Of a DNA stretch of 64,000 nt, positions 48,880-57,620 are shown piece after piece. Position numbers and translations under genes: made by a program. The stretch comes from an uncultured Halieaceae bacterium (lineage in GTDB: Bacteria > Pseudomonadota > Gammaproteobacteria > Pseudomonadales > Halieaceae). The stretch covers positions 1 through 64,000 of the forward strand of contig CAJXNM010000003.1 in NCBI GenBank assembly GCA_913057135.1, given 5' to 3'. The number at the start of each line of letters is the position of its first letter. The stretch's first letter is position 1. Below the pieces are notes generated by a model. The model was not told where the DNA came from, made no database searches, and worked only from the letters and a program-made list of their open reading frames with translations.

Positions 48880-49851
48880 ATGATGACTGCCGATGACATC
48901 CTCGCCTCCGCGCACCGAACCTTCCAAATGGAAAGTGATGCCATTGGCGAGTTACGCCAACATCTAGACCACAGCTTTGTCCGAGCATGCCAACTGCTAT
49001 TGAGCATTGAAGGCCGGGTAATCGTGACGGGCATGGGTAAGTCGGGCCACATCGCCAACAAGCTTGCGGCCACATTGGCAAGCACAGGTACGCCGGCTTT
49101 TTATGTCCACCCAGCCGAGGCCTCCCATGGGGATATGGGGATGATCACGGCAAAGGATGCGGTGATCGCCCTATCCAATTCAGGCACAACACCCGAGGTC
49201 ATGACCCTGCTGCCATTACTGCAACGCTTGGGCGTGCCGCTGATCAGCATCACCGGCAACGCTGACTCAAGCTTAGCGACAAGCGCCTCGGTTCACCTGT
49301 TTGCAGGGGTGAAAACGGAAGCCTGCCCCCTTGATTTGGCGCCGACCTCAAGCACCACCGCCGCACTCGTCATGGGCGACGCCTTGGCCATAGCGCTGCT
49401 CGAGTGCAGAGGTTTTACGGCAGAAGATTTTGCGTTCTCTCATCCGGGTGGCGCACTTGGCAAGCGCTTACTATTGAAAGTAGACGACGTCATGGTGAAG
49501 GGTGACGACATCCCCCGGGTAACACCCGAGGCCACATTGGGTGAGGCCCTCATGGAAATAACCGCAAAGGGCCTCGGCATGACCACCATCACCCGCGGAG
49601 AGGAATTACTGGGTATCTTCACCGACGGTGATCTGCGTCGCGCACTCGATAGCCGACCCGATATCAATGAAGTTCGCATCGGACAGCTTATGTCACCCGG
49701 TGGCAGAACACTGCCCGAGGGCACACTTGCCGCCAAGGCTTTGGGCACCATGGAGCAATTTCGTATCAGTAGCGTGGTCGTTACCGACGCTAACAACCGC
49801 ATTAAAGGTGTCGTACAGTTGCTCTCACTCTTAAAAGCAGGGCTCGCCTAA
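48880..49851 (+). CDS. kdsD: D-arabinose 5-phosphate isomerase KdsD
   Basis: KdsD converts ribulose 5-phosphate to arabinose 5-phosphate, the first step towards KDO in the LPS inner core. The 323-residue protein has an N-terminal SIS domain (TGMGKSGHIANKLAATLAS; LSNSGTTPEV) and two C-terminal CBS repeats (about residues 205-320). The conserved FSHPGGALGKRLLLKV linker is present. The start is ATG at 48880 or the adjacent ATG at 48883; no clear ribosome site is seen. The stop overlaps the kdsC ATG by one base. Confidence 0.95.
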   Translation: MMTADDILASAHRTFQMESDAIGELRQHLDHSFVRACQLLLSIEGRVIVTGMGKSGHIANKLAATLASTGTPAFYVHPAEASHGDMGMITAKDAVIALSNSGTTPEVMTLLPLLQRLGVPLISITGNADSSLATSASVHLFAGVKTEACPLDLAPTSSTTAALVMGDALAIALLECRGFTAEDFAFSHPGGALGKRLLLKVDDVMVKGDDIPRVTPEATLGEALMEITAKGLGMTTITRGEELLGIFTDGDLRRALDSRPDINEVRIGQLMSPGGRTLPEGTLAAKALGTMEQFRISSVVVTDANNRIKGVVQLLSLLKAGLA

Positions 49852-50375
49852 TGTTTCTACATTCCGATAAAGCGGCTGCATTGACCTGGGTGGTACTCGA
49901 TGTCGATGGGGTCCTCACCGATGGCAGTGTCATCTACAGCAATAGCGGTGATGAGCTGAAAGCCTTCAACATTAAGGATGGGTTTGCCATAAAAATGGCG
50001 CAGCGTGCCGGCCTGCAGTTTGCCATCATTACTGGGCGAGCTTCCCAGGTGATAGAGCGACGTGCTAAAGAACTGGGTATCGACAAGGTCATGCAAGGGC
50101 GAAGCGACAAACTAACGGCACTGAATGAACTGGTTGAGGCCCTTGGCATCAGCCTTAAGCAGGTGGCCTATATGGGTGATGACTTGCCAGATCTCAGTGC
50201 CATCGAGGCGGCGGCATTGGGTGCTTGTCCAGCCGATGCTGCCAGCGAGGTGGTAGCAGCTGCCGACTGGGTGGCGACAGTCAACGGTGGTCACGGCGCC
50301 GTGCGCGAGCTGATTGAAATGCTGCTGTCCGCACGGGGCCAGTGGGATACATTGGTCAGCGATTACCGGCTTTGA
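49851..50375 (+). CDS. kdsC: 3-deoxy-D-manno-octulosonate 8-phosphate phosphatase KdsC
   Basis: KdsC removes phosphate from KDO 8-phosphate. The 174-residue HAD enzyme of the tetrameric C0 type has the nucleophile motif LDVDGVLTDG, the IITGR motif with the second-loop Thr, a conserved lysine region and the GDDLPDL metal-binding motif. The length is standard. It overlaps kdsD upstream and lptC downstream. Confidence 0.95.
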   Translation: MFLHSDKAAALTWVVLDVDGVLTDGSVIYSNSGDELKAFNIKDGFAIKMAQRAGLQFAIITGRASQVIERRAKELGIDKVMQGRSDKLTALNELVEALGISLKQVAYMGDDLPDLSAIEAAALGACPADAASEVVAAADWVATVNGGHGAVRELIEMLLSARGQWDTLVSDYRL

Positions 50376-50920
50376 AAAAAACCCTCCCCTCAACCCTGCT
50401 ACTGATCACAGCCGCATTGATGTGGCTTACCCTCGATCCCGGTGATCCGGTGCTTGAGCTTGCAACAACTGAGAACAATAAACGCCTACAAACGTATCTC
50501 GATGACAGCGACTACTGGAGCTACGACGCCCAAGGTGTGCGAACACAGCGCCTGGAGACTCTCCATGCTCGACGTTATAGCGATCATCCCACCATTTATT
50601 TGGACACCATCCGCATGAAGGGTGGCGACAAACAGGGTCGACGCTGGCAACTTTCGGCGGGCTCAGGTGAACTAATACCTAGCAGTAATCAACTGAATTT
50701 GGCAGATAATGTCGAGCTGAAACAGGCTGATGGACACAGCAAACTGACTACCGACTACTTAAGCGTCGACACGCAAGCCCAGCTTGCCACTACTGACGCT
50801 GCCGTAACACTCATTCATGAATCAAGCATCACCAGGGCGCGGGGCCTAAGGATAGACTTACCCGCGGGCACTGCTGAACTATTGGGTGATGTGGAGACCA
50901 TTTATGAAGCTCGACCATAA
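50372..50920 (+). CDS. lptC: LPS export protein LptC
   Basis: LptC is a bitopic inner membrane protein that receives LPS from LptB2FG and passes it to LptA. The roughly 182-residue protein has an N-terminal helix (about 5-20) and a periplasmic beta-jellyroll (OstA-like) domain. The likely start is the TTG at 50372, which overlaps the kdsC stop as TTGA and is followed by Lys-Lys-Thr and the helix. A GTG at 50342 inside kdsC is the alternative, adding ten residues. Sequence identity in this family is low; synteny makes the call strong. Confidence 0.9.
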   Translation: MKKTLPSTLLLITAALMWLTLDPGDPVLELATTENNKRLQTYLDDSDYWSYDAQGVRTQRLETLHARRYSDHPTIYLDTIRMKGGDKQGRRWQLSAGSGELIPSSNQLNLADNVELKQADGHSKLTTDYLSVDTQAQLATTDAAVTLIHESSITRARGLRIDLPAGTAELLGDVETIYEARP

Positions 50921-51437
50921 AGCCACAGCCCCTCTTGTAGTACTGTTAATGATGATCTTGATGCCCCCGGCCAAGGCACTACCCGAGGATCGCGAGCAAC
51001 CCATTCGGATTACCGCTGACAGTGCAAGTCGATTCGAGGCCACCGGGGAAACCCACTACAAGGGCAATGTTGAGCTCACTCAGGGCTCTCTGCGCATTAA
51101 CGCCGATCAAATCGTGGTTCAACAGCAACAAAACAGCGGCGGTGTCATTGTGGCCACAGGCAAGCCCGCCCGGCTAGAGCAGACCCCCACAGAGGAACGC
51201 GGCCCCGTTTCCGCAGCGGCGGAGCGCATCGAATATCGGCAAGACATCGATACGGTCAGACTCGTCCAAAATGCACGTATCGAACAAGAGGGCGCCGTGG
51301 TAACAGGTGCCACCATCGACTACGAGGTGAGCGCACAGCAGGTCAGAGCCAGCGCGGCGGCCGGTACCGTGGACAAGCAACGGGTTGAGGTCATCATCCC
51401 CCCGAGCGCGCTAGAGCGCAGCAGTGATCCCCAATGA
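50904..51437 (+). CDS. lptA: LPS transport periplasmic protein LptA
   Basis: LptA forms the periplasmic bridge of the Lpt machine. The 177-residue protein has a signal peptide (about residues 1-24, likely cut after AKA) and the OstA/LptA jellyroll (about 30-160), with repeats such as [19 protein letters not shown]. The ATG at 50904 has GGAG 7 bases upstream; in-frame codons at 50886/50889 precede it. It overlaps lptC by 17 bases and lptB by 4 (ATGA). Confidence 0.93.
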   Translation: MKLDHKATAPLVVLLMMILMPPAKALPEDREQPIRITADSASRFEATGETHYKGNVELTQGSLRINADQIVVQQQQNSGGVIVATGKPARLEQTPTEERGPVSAAAERIEYRQDIDTVRLVQNARIEQEGAVVTGATIDYEVSAQQVRASAAAGTVDKQRVEVIIPPSALERSSDPQ

Positions 51438-52171
51438 GCGGCGATCACTCTCAACTAAGTGCTCGCCACCTAGCGAAGGCTTACAAAGGCCGACAAGTGG
51501 TCAGAGATGTGTCTCTTGAGGTCAGCACCGGTGAAATTGTTGGACTCTTGGGTCCAAACGGTGCCGGGAAAACAACCTGCTTCTACATGATTCTGGGGCT
51601 CGTTAATGCCGACGCAGGTGCCATCCTGCTTGGGGACAAAGATTTAACAGCCCTGGCAATACACGAGCGGGCACGAGCGGGCATCGGCTACCTTCCCCAA
51701 GAGGCATCGATCTTTCGCCGCCTATCGGTGCGGGATAATTTGTTAGCCATTCTTGAAACCAGGTCCGACCTTAATCGGGCACAGCGGCAGCAAGAGTGCG
51801 CGGCACTACTCAAGGAATTCAACGTCGACCATTTGGTCGATACGATGGGGCAAGCCCTCTCTGGAGGAGAGCGGCGGCGGGTTGAAATAGCGAGAGCACT
51901 GGCAGCACAACCTCGCTTTGTACTGCTCGATGAGCCATTTGCCGGGGTCGACCCCATTTCCATCAGCGACATCAAGGGCATCATTACACACCTACGAGAC
52001 CGCGGCATTGGGGTTCTAATCACTGATCACAACGTGCGCGAGACACTCGATATTTGCGAGCGAGCCTATATTGTGGGAGAGGGCCATGTCATTGCTTCCG
52101 GCACGCCCAAGGAAGTCCTCGCCAGCGCAAAAGTCCGCTCGGTTTATCTGGGCGACAATTTTCAACTGTAA
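51434..52171 (+). CDS. lptB: LPS export ABC transporter ATPase LptB
   Basis: LptB is the ATPase of the LptB2FG extractor that pulls LPS from the inner membrane. The 245-residue protein has Walker [10 protein letters not shown], a Q-loop in [14 protein letters not shown], the signature [15 protein letters not shown], Walker [14 protein letters not shown] and the switch His in ITDHNVRE. It lies between lptA and rpoN, the standard order. lptF and lptG are not in the window. Confidence 0.97.
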   Translation: MSGDHSQLSARHLAKAYKGRQVVRDVSLEVSTGEIVGLLGPNGAGKTTCFYMILGLVNADAGAILLGDKDLTALAIHERARAGIGYLPQEASIFRRLSVRDNLLAILETRSDLNRAQRQQECAALLKEFNVDHLVDTMGQALSGGERRRVEIARALAAQPRFVLLDEPFAGVDPISISDIKGIITHLRDRGIGVLITDHNVRETLDICERAYIVGEGHVIASGTPKEVLASAKVRSVYLGDNFQL

Positions 52172-52198
52172 TCTCCATGCAAGGGGCGAGCCAACTGA

Positions 52199-52228
52199 TT
52201 GCGGTTAGCCCTGTAAGACAGCTAAACT
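52199..52228 (+). promoter_or_regulatory. Possible promoter of rpoN
   Basis: TTGCGG (52199-52204) and TAAACT (52223-52228) are separated by 18 bases in the 99-base gap between lptB and rpoN. The match is moderate. Confidence 0.35.
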
Positions 52229-52270
52229 GAACCCTAAAGGTAGACAGCTCTCGAACATGTGGCAGGTGGA

Positions 52271-53698
52271 ATGAAGCAAAGTTTGCAGTTGAAAATGGGG
52301 CAAGCCCTTACGCTGACCCCACAGCTACAGCAGGCAATTAAGCTTCTACAATTGAGCACCATCGATTTACAGCAGGCTATCGAGGAAACGCTCGAATCCA
52401 ATCCCCTGCTGGAGCGCGAGACTGACCACGTTGAGACCGAAAGCGGCAGTCACGAAAACGTCGACTTCAGTAGTATCGGTGACAGCGAAGATGGCGCTAC
52501 CGAACTCCCCGTTGATACTCGCTGGGAGGACCTCATGCCCTCTTCTGCGCCGACACCAACACTGGGCGGTGACGGCTTAGATGATCTGCCCTTTGGCGAG
52601 CGAGACGCCAACCCCGAGTCATTGCAAAGCCAGTTACTGTGGCAACTCAACCTCACTCGATTCTCCGACACGGACAGGGAAATCGCCCTAGCGTTCATCG
52701 ATAGTATCGATAGCAATGGTCGCTTGACGCAAACTCCCATGGAGATCCTAGAATCATTAGCCATTGAGGACGTGGAGCTTGATGAGGTCATGGCCGTGTT
52801 ACATCGGCTTCAGCACTTTGAACCCACAGGCGTATTTGCCACCGACCTGAAGGAGTGTTTACTTCTTCAACTGCGACAAATGCCCGTAACAACACCCTAT
52901 CGAGAGCTAGCGGGGCAGTTAGTTAGTCGCTACCTCGAGCACATAGCAACGGCTCAACCGCGACAGCTAGCTCGCCGCCTGCGCACCGATGAGACCAATC
53001 TTCGCCACGCGCTTACCCTGATCCGCAACCTCGATCCGACACCCGGGGCTACCATCGGTAGCGATACCACAGAGTACATAGTCCCCGACGTTTTTGTGCG
53101 TCGTGTCAATAATCAATGGCGTGTCGAGCTAAATGCCGATATCGCACCAAAACTGCGTATCAATAGCGAGTACGCCAATCTCATCGGCAAAGGCCAGTCG
53201 CAAAGTGATCAGCATTTTTTGAAAGAAAATCTGCAAGAAGCCCGGTGGTTCATGAAGAGTTTGCAGAACCGCAACGAGACTCTGCTAAAGGTTGCCAGCA
53301 AAATCGTTGAGCACCAGCGCCAATTTCTAGAGATAGGTGAGGAGGGTATGCGTCCCTTGGTCCTCGCTGATATTGCAGAACAGATCGATATGCATGAATC
53401 CACCATTTCCAGGGCAACAACCCGAAAGTTCATGCACACGCCTCGAGGGGTGTTTGAGCTCAAATACTTTTTCTCAAGCCATGTGGCTGCTACCGAGGGG
53501 GGCGAATGTTCATCGACTGCCATAAAAGCGCTCATCAAAAAGCTGGTCCAGGACGAGGATTGCCGCAAACCACTTAGCGACAACAAACTGTGCAGTCTGC
53601 TAGAGACCCAGGGGGCGGTGGTAGCTCGACGAACCGTTGCGAAATATCGAGAGCAACTCAACATACCCCCGTCTAATGAGCGCAAGCGCCATATCTAG
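52271..53698 (+). CDS. rpoN: RNA polymerase sigma-54 factor RpoN
   Basis: RpoN directs RNA polymerase to -24/-12 promoters opened by AAA+ activators, for functions such as nitrogen control and, in Pseudomonas, pilA. The 475-residue protein has a Gln/Leu-rich region I (LTPQLQQAIKLLQLSTIDLQQ), an acidic region II (about 50-110), the core-binding and helix-turn-helix domains, and the RpoN box ARRTVAKYRE close to the end. The ATG at 52271 gives the canonical MKQSLQLKMGQ start. A GTG at 52259 is possible; the Shine-Dalgarno is close to the ATG. Confidence 0.96.
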   Translation: MKQSLQLKMGQALTLTPQLQQAIKLLQLSTIDLQQAIEETLESNPLLERETDHVETESGSHENVDFSSIGDSEDGATELPVDTRWEDLMPSSAPTPTLGGDGLDDLPFGERDANPESLQSQLLWQLNLTRFSDTDREIALAFIDSIDSNGRLTQTPMEILESLAIEDVELDEVMAVLHRLQHFEPTGVFATDLKECLLLQLRQMPVTTPYRELAGQLVSRYLEHIATAQPRQLARRLRTDETNLRHALTLIRNLDPTPGATIGSDTTEYIVPDVFVRRVNNQWRVELNADIAPKLRINSEYANLIGKGQSQSDQHFLKENLQEARWFMKSLQNRNETLLKVASKIVEHQRQFLEIGEEGMRPLVLADIAEQIDMHESTISRATTRKFMHTPRGVFELKYFFSSHVAATEGGECSSTAIKALIKKLVQDEDCRKPLSDNKLCSLLETQGAVVARRTVAKYREQLNIPPSNERKRHI

Positions 53699-53731
53699 TA
53701 TCCTTAAGCGGTAACCAACAGGAGGAACACA

Positions 53732-54019
53732 ATGCAATTGACAGTTAGCGGTCATCACATCGACGTAACCGACGGTATGCGAACCCACGTCGATGAAAAA
53801 TTTGAAAAATTGCAGCGTCACATTGACCACATTACGAAGATCGAGGTTACTTTGGTGGTGGAAAAGCAGGTTCACAAGGCGGAGGCAAGCTTACATGTCT
53901 CCGGTGCTGATTTATTTGCCTCTGCGGAATCCGACGACATGTACGCAGCTATTGATGCCCTCGCCGACAAGTTGGATCGCCAAATCATTAAGCACAAGGA
54001 AAAGCATCGGGGCCGCTAA
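53732..54019 (+). CDS. hpf: Ribosome hibernation promoting factor, short form
   Basis: HPF binds the 30S decoding region and, with RMF, drives ribosome dimerisation in stationary phase. The 95-residue protein is the short form, with VTDGMRTHVDEKFEKLQRH and the DMYAAIDALADKLDRQI helix. AGGAGGA lies 9 bases upstream of the ATG. It lies between rpoN and ptsN, as is usual. Confidence 0.95.
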   Translation: MQLTVSGHHIDVTDGMRTHVDEKFEKLQRHIDHITKIEVTLVVEKQVHKAEASLHVSGADLFASAESDDMYAAIDALADKLDRQIIKHKEKHRGR

Positions 54020-54022
54020 ATC

Positions 54023-54481
54023 ATGAATGCCCTCGACAGCCTGCTTAATAACAAGCGAGTCATGTGTCAGGTTGAGGCCGCTAGTCGCAAACGCATCTTT
54101 GAACTCGTCGCACAGCAAGTTGCGGAGGATGCAGATCTGACTGAGGACTTGATCTACGCTCAGCTGTTTGCCCGCGAAAAGCTGGGCAGTACAGCTTTGG
54201 GTGCGGGCGTGGCTGTTCCCCATTGTCGCGTGGCAGGCTGTGAGCAACCACTTGGTTGCCTTGTCACGCTCGCGCACGGCGTCGATTTCGATGCGCCGGA
54301 TGGCCGCGATGTTGATTTACTTTTCGTACTCTTGGTACCCGAGGAGGCGACCCAAACCCATTTGGATCTGTTGGCAGAGATTGCTCGCCGCTTCTCCAAT
54401 GATCAGTACTGCGCGCAATTACGTAGAGCCGAGTCAACGGGCCAATTACTAGCGGCCGCTACTCAGCGCTTGGCGGCGTGA
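54023..54481 (+). CDS. ptsN: Nitrogen-PTS EIIA component PtsN
   Basis: PtsN (EIIA-Ntr) is the terminal phospho-acceptor of the regulatory PTS. In enterobacteria its phosphorylation state tunes potassium uptake and other processes. The 152-residue protein carries the phosphorylatable His in GVAVPHCRV (about residue 73) and the LLFVLLVPE segment. It begins 3 bases after hpf, and its stop overlaps rapZ as GTGA. Confidence 0.95.
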   Translation: MNALDSLLNNKRVMCQVEAASRKRIFELVAQQVAEDADLTEDLIYAQLFAREKLGSTALGAGVAVPHCRVAGCEQPLGCLVTLAHGVDFDAPDGRDVDLLFVLLVPEEATQTHLDLLAEIARRFSNDQYCAQLRRAESTGQLLAAATQRLAA

Positions 54482-55353
54482 CGATGAAACTCATCGTCAT
54501 CAGTGGGCGGTCAGGCTCTGGCAAGAGTACAGCGCTGCATCAACTGGAAGATCAGGGCTATTACTGTGTTGACAACCTCCCTGCGGGTTTGCTGCCGATG
54601 CTGCTCGAACAGTTGGAGCAGAATCAGTATGCCGGGTTTAAAGGCATTGCCGTGTGTATCGATGCGCGTAACAGCCCCCATGATTTGGACCGTCTTCATG
54701 ATGTACTGGAGAATTTACCCAGTGATCTTCATAGCGAGGTGTTGTTCCTTGACGCACAAGACGCGATTCTGACAAAGCGCTTCAGCGAAACACGTCGACG
54801 CCACCCTTTAAGCAATGACGAGCGCTCACTGAGTGAGGCTATTCACGCCGAAATCGACCTACTCGATGCATTGTCATCCCGAGCCGATCTCGTCATCGAT
54901 ACCAGCGACCTTAATCTTTACGATTTGCGTGCGGTCATTGACCGATATTTGGGCAGCGGCCCCAAAGAAGGGATGTCGGTTTTGGTGGAGTCATTTGGCT
55001 TCAAACGCGGTGTGCCCCTGGACGCTGATCTGATCTTTGACGCTCGACTGCTGCCCAATCCACACTGGGTGAGCGGATTACGCCATCAAACGGGACAGGA
55101 TGCTGGGGTTGTAACGTTCTTAGAATCTCATCCTCAAAGCGGCGCACTGATCAAGGATATCGTGACCTTCCTTGAGCGCTGGCTACCCGAGTATCATCGA
55201 TCTCAACGCAGCTATGTCACCGTCGCGATTGGCTGCACCGGTGGCCAGCATCGATCGGTCTACGTGGCTGAACGGGTCTTTGCAGAGCTCAAGCCCAGTC
55301 AAAGCCGGTTGCAGATCCGCCACCGGGAACTTGCGAGGCAAACGTCCCCATGA
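54478..55353 (+). CDS. rapZ: RNase adapter protein RapZ
   Basis: RapZ is a nucleotide-binding protein that, in E. coli, targets the sRNA GlmZ to RNase E and so controls glucosamine-6-phosphate synthesis for the wall. The 291-residue protein has Walker A SGRSGSGKS, a Walker B region, DTSDL, and the C-terminal sugar-binding domain with CTGGQHRSVYVAE. The start is GTG at 54478 (overlap with ptsN) or ATG at 54484. The downstream overlap with ptsO is ATGA. Whether the sRNA partners exist here is unknown. Confidence 0.95.
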   Translation: MTMKLIVISGRSGSGKSTALHQLEDQGYYCVDNLPAGLLPMLLEQLEQNQYAGFKGIAVCIDARNSPHDLDRLHDVLENLPSDLHSEVLFLDAQDAILTKRFSETRRRHPLSNDERSLSEAIHAEIDLLDALSSRADLVIDTSDLNLYDLRAVIDRYLGSGPKEGMSVLVESFGFKRGVPLDADLIFDARLLPNPHWVSGLRHQTGQDAGVVTFLESHPQSGALIKDIVTFLERWLPEYHRSQRSYVTVAIGCTGGQHRSVYVAERVFAELKPSQSRLQIRHRELARQTSP

Positions 55354-55619
55354 TCAGTCGAGACATTGAAATCATCAACCGCTTGGGGCTACACGCGCGA
55401 GCTGCGGCAAAACTCGTTGACTGCGCTGCCCGCTTTAGTAGCCAGCTCTCGCTGACGAAAGCCGGCAACAAAGTCGACGCCAAAAGTATTATGTCGGTGA
55501 TGATGCTGGCAGCAGGGCAAGGCACGGTACTAACCCTCACCGCCGATGGCAAAGACGAGCAGGCGGCCATGGATGCACTGGCCGCACTCATTAATAACCG
55601 TTTCGATGAAGCAGATTGA
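55350..55619 (+). CDS. ptsO: Nitrogen-PTS phosphocarrier NPr (PtsO)
   Basis: NPr is the HPr-like carrier that passes phosphate from EI-Ntr (PtsP) to PtsN. The 89-residue protein has the active His in NRLGLHARAA (about residue 16) and the KSIMSVMML region matching the HPr Ser46 site. ptsP is not in the window. It overlaps rapZ by 4 bases. Confidence 0.95.
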   Translation: MISRDIEIINRLGLHARAAAKLVDCAARFSSQLSLTKAGNKVDAKSIMSVMMLAAGQGTVLTLTADGKDEQAAMDALAALINNRFDEAD

Positions 55620-55645
55620 ATTTTTTACCAACACCATAGGTGCAG

Positions 55646-55686
55646 TCCTCATCAGGGTGCCGGATAATGGGGCCCTGACTTGAGGA
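55646..55686 (+). promoter_or_regulatory. mgtE leader hairpin that pairs the Shine-Dalgarno
   Basis: TCCTCA (55646-55651) pairs with TGAGGA (55681-55686), and the adjoining TCAGGG (55652-55657) pairs with CCCTGA (55673-55678), with a 2-base bulge on the 3' side. The outer 3' arm contains the GAGGA ribosome site, 6 bases before the mgtE GTG. When folded, translation would be hindered. It is far smaller than an M-box riboswitch; any effector (Mg2+, temperature, RNA) is unknown. Confidence 0.55.
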
Positions 55687-55692
55687 TAAAGC

Positions 55693-57039
55693 GTGAATAC
55701 AGCGGTTAAATCTCAGAAACAGCTAGCTCGCTTAGACCGCGCACTTAACCACGGAACCCTGGGCGACGTTGCGGGTATCCTGGCTGATCTGTCCCCCGGT
55801 GACGTGGCCCACCTGCTCAGTTCGTCACCCCCTCGCTACCGCCATGTACTATGGAGCTTGCTCGAGGACGAGCAGGAAGCGGAAGTTCTCAATGAACTAC
55901 CCGAAGATCTTCGCAGTACCTTTCTTCTTGAAATGGAACCTGAGGCACTGGCCTCTATTGTTGGCAAACTCGATGACGATGATGTTGCCGACATCTTGCA
56001 GGAACTGCCCGATGAGATAACCGGGCAAGTCCTGAGCGCAATGGATGATCAAGATCGCGCCCGCATCGAGACCGTGCTTGGCTTCTCGGACGATGTGGCC
56101 GGTGGTCTCATGAGCACCGATACCATTACGATTCGAGCCGATTTAACCCTTGATGTGGTCCTGCGCTATCTTAGACGCCATCAGGAGATTCCTCTTAATA
56201 CCGATAACGTCATTGTCGTTAATCGAGAAGATCGCTACGTTGGGATGCTACCTATCCGCACGCTACTCGTGAGCGATCCCCACGTCTCTGTTCGGGAGAT
56301 GATGGTGACCGATAGGGACCCTATCCCTGCCCTGATGCCCGCATCGGAAGTAGCGCGTCTGTTCGAGCGCAACGATTGGATCTCGGCGCCGGTGGTCGAT
56401 GACCACGGCTTACTACTTGGTCGTATCACCATCGATGATATCGTCGACGTTATTCGCGAAGAGGCCGATCACTCACTCACCTCCCTCGCCCGCCTCGGTG
56501 AGGAAGATACCTTTTCACCGGTGATGCAAACAGCGCCACGCCGCGCCGTTTGGCTAGGCATTAACCTATTGACAGCCTTCATCGCTGCAGCCGTTATCAG
56601 TCAATTTCAGGGCACCATCGAAAAGGTTGTGGCGCTGGCAGTACTGATGCCCATCGTGGCAAGCATGGGGGGAATCGCCGGCACACAAACACTGACCGTC
56701 CTTATTCGTGGTATGGCCATGGGGCATATCAACCGCCGTAATCAGCGATGGCTGGTGGGGAGAGAAACCCTCGTCGGTCTATTTAATGGGGTGCTCTGGG
56801 CCTTGGTCGTCGCTGTTGCCGCAGCCCTTTGGTTTGATGATTGGATTCTGGGCGCTATTATCGCAGCGGCGATGGTTATCAATTTGGTGACGGCCGGCGT
56901 ATCAGGCGCCACATTACCTTTAATATTGCAGCGCCTGGGCATCGATCCTGCGCTTGCGGGCGGTGTAGTGCTAACGACTGTGACGGATGTAATCGGGTTT
57001 TTATCTTTTCTGGGCCTGGCGGCGCTGGTGTACAGTTAA
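55693..57039 (+). CDS. mgtE: Magnesium transporter MgtE
   Basis: MgtE is a homodimeric Mg2+ channel whose cytoplasmic domains close the pore when Mg2+ is plentiful. The 448-residue protein has an N domain (about 20-130) rich in Asp/Glu, tandem CBS domains (about 135-255), a plug helix and five membrane helices (about 285-448). The pore region includes VLMPIVASMGGIAGTQT and the MVINLVTAGVSGATLPLI segment. The start is GTG at 55693, with GAGGA upstream that can be held in a hairpin. It lies between ptsO and darP. Confidence 0.94.
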   Translation: MNTAVKSQKQLARLDRALNHGTLGDVAGILADLSPGDVAHLLSSSPPRYRHVLWSLLEDEQEAEVLNELPEDLRSTFLLEMEPEALASIVGKLDDDDVADILQELPDEITGQVLSAMDDQDRARIETVLGFSDDVAGGLMSTDTITIRADLTLDVVLRYLRRHQEIPLNTDNVIVVNREDRYVGMLPIRTLLVSDPHVSVREMMVTDRDPIPALMPASEVARLFERNDWISAPVVDDHGLLLGRITIDDIVDVIREEADHSLTSLARLGEEDTFSPVMQTAPRRAVWLGINLLTAFIAAAVISQFQGTIEKVVALAVLMPIVASMGGIAGTQTLTVLIRGMAMGHINRRNQRWLVGRETLVGLFNGVLWALVVAVAAALWFDDWILGAIIAAAMVINLVTAGVSGATLPLILQRLGIDPALAGGVVLTTVTDVIGFLSFLGLAALVYS

Positions 57040-57042
57040 ATC

Positions 57043-57576
57043 ATGGTAGAGGACCCACTAAGCGCCAACGATGATGATTTTGATGGCCCCAGTAAAAGCG
57101 CCGTTAAACGTGAAATGACGGCCCTTCAAACCTTGGGGGAGCGATTGGTGGAACTGCCCCCTGCGCGCTTGGCACAAATACCCATCACTGACGACACCCT
57201 GCTGGAAGCTATTGCGTTGGCGCAGCGAATAACCGCACGCGGTGGCCTGCGACGTCAATTGCAGTACATTGGTAAGTTGATGCGCCGAATTGATGCGGAG
57301 CCGATCGAACAAGCACTCAATGCCCTCGATCACCAAGACAGCGTGCAAAAAGCGCGCTTTCATCGCCTGGAAAACTTAAGAGACCAGTTCTTGAATGAAG
57401 GGGATGCGGCGCTAGATGATATCCTGGGTGCATTCCCCGATGCCGATCGGCAGCAGCTTAGGCAGCTATACCGGCAGCATCAAAAAGCGACGAGTGCGGG
57501 TAAACCATCGACCGCCGCGCGAAAGCTCTTTCGCTATCTACGGCAACTCGATGAAGCGGCCAACTACAGCGATTGA
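57043..57576 (+). CDS. darP: Ribosome-associated protein DarP (YjgA)
   Basis: DarP (DUF615) associates with late 50S precursors and helps large-subunit assembly. The 177-residue protein has the family motifs SKSAVKREMTALQTLGERLV, RGGLRRQLQYIGKLMR and the C-terminal SAGKPSTAARKLFRYLR. The ATG follows the mgtE stop by 3 bases, so the two are probably co-transcribed. It converges with yhdP across a 44-base gap in which I see no clear terminator. Confidence 0.93.
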   Translation: MVEDPLSANDDDFDGPSKSAVKREMTALQTLGERLVELPPARLAQIPITDDTLLEAIALAQRITARGGLRRQLQYIGKLMRRIDAEPIEQALNALDHQDSVQKARFHRLENLRDQFLNEGDAALDDILGAFPDADRQQLRQLYRQHQKATSAGKPSTAARKLFRYLRQLDEAANYSD

Positions 57577-57620
57577 TTACCCAGCCTTTTATCGATTTAC
57601 GCGTGACGCAGACCTGCCAC

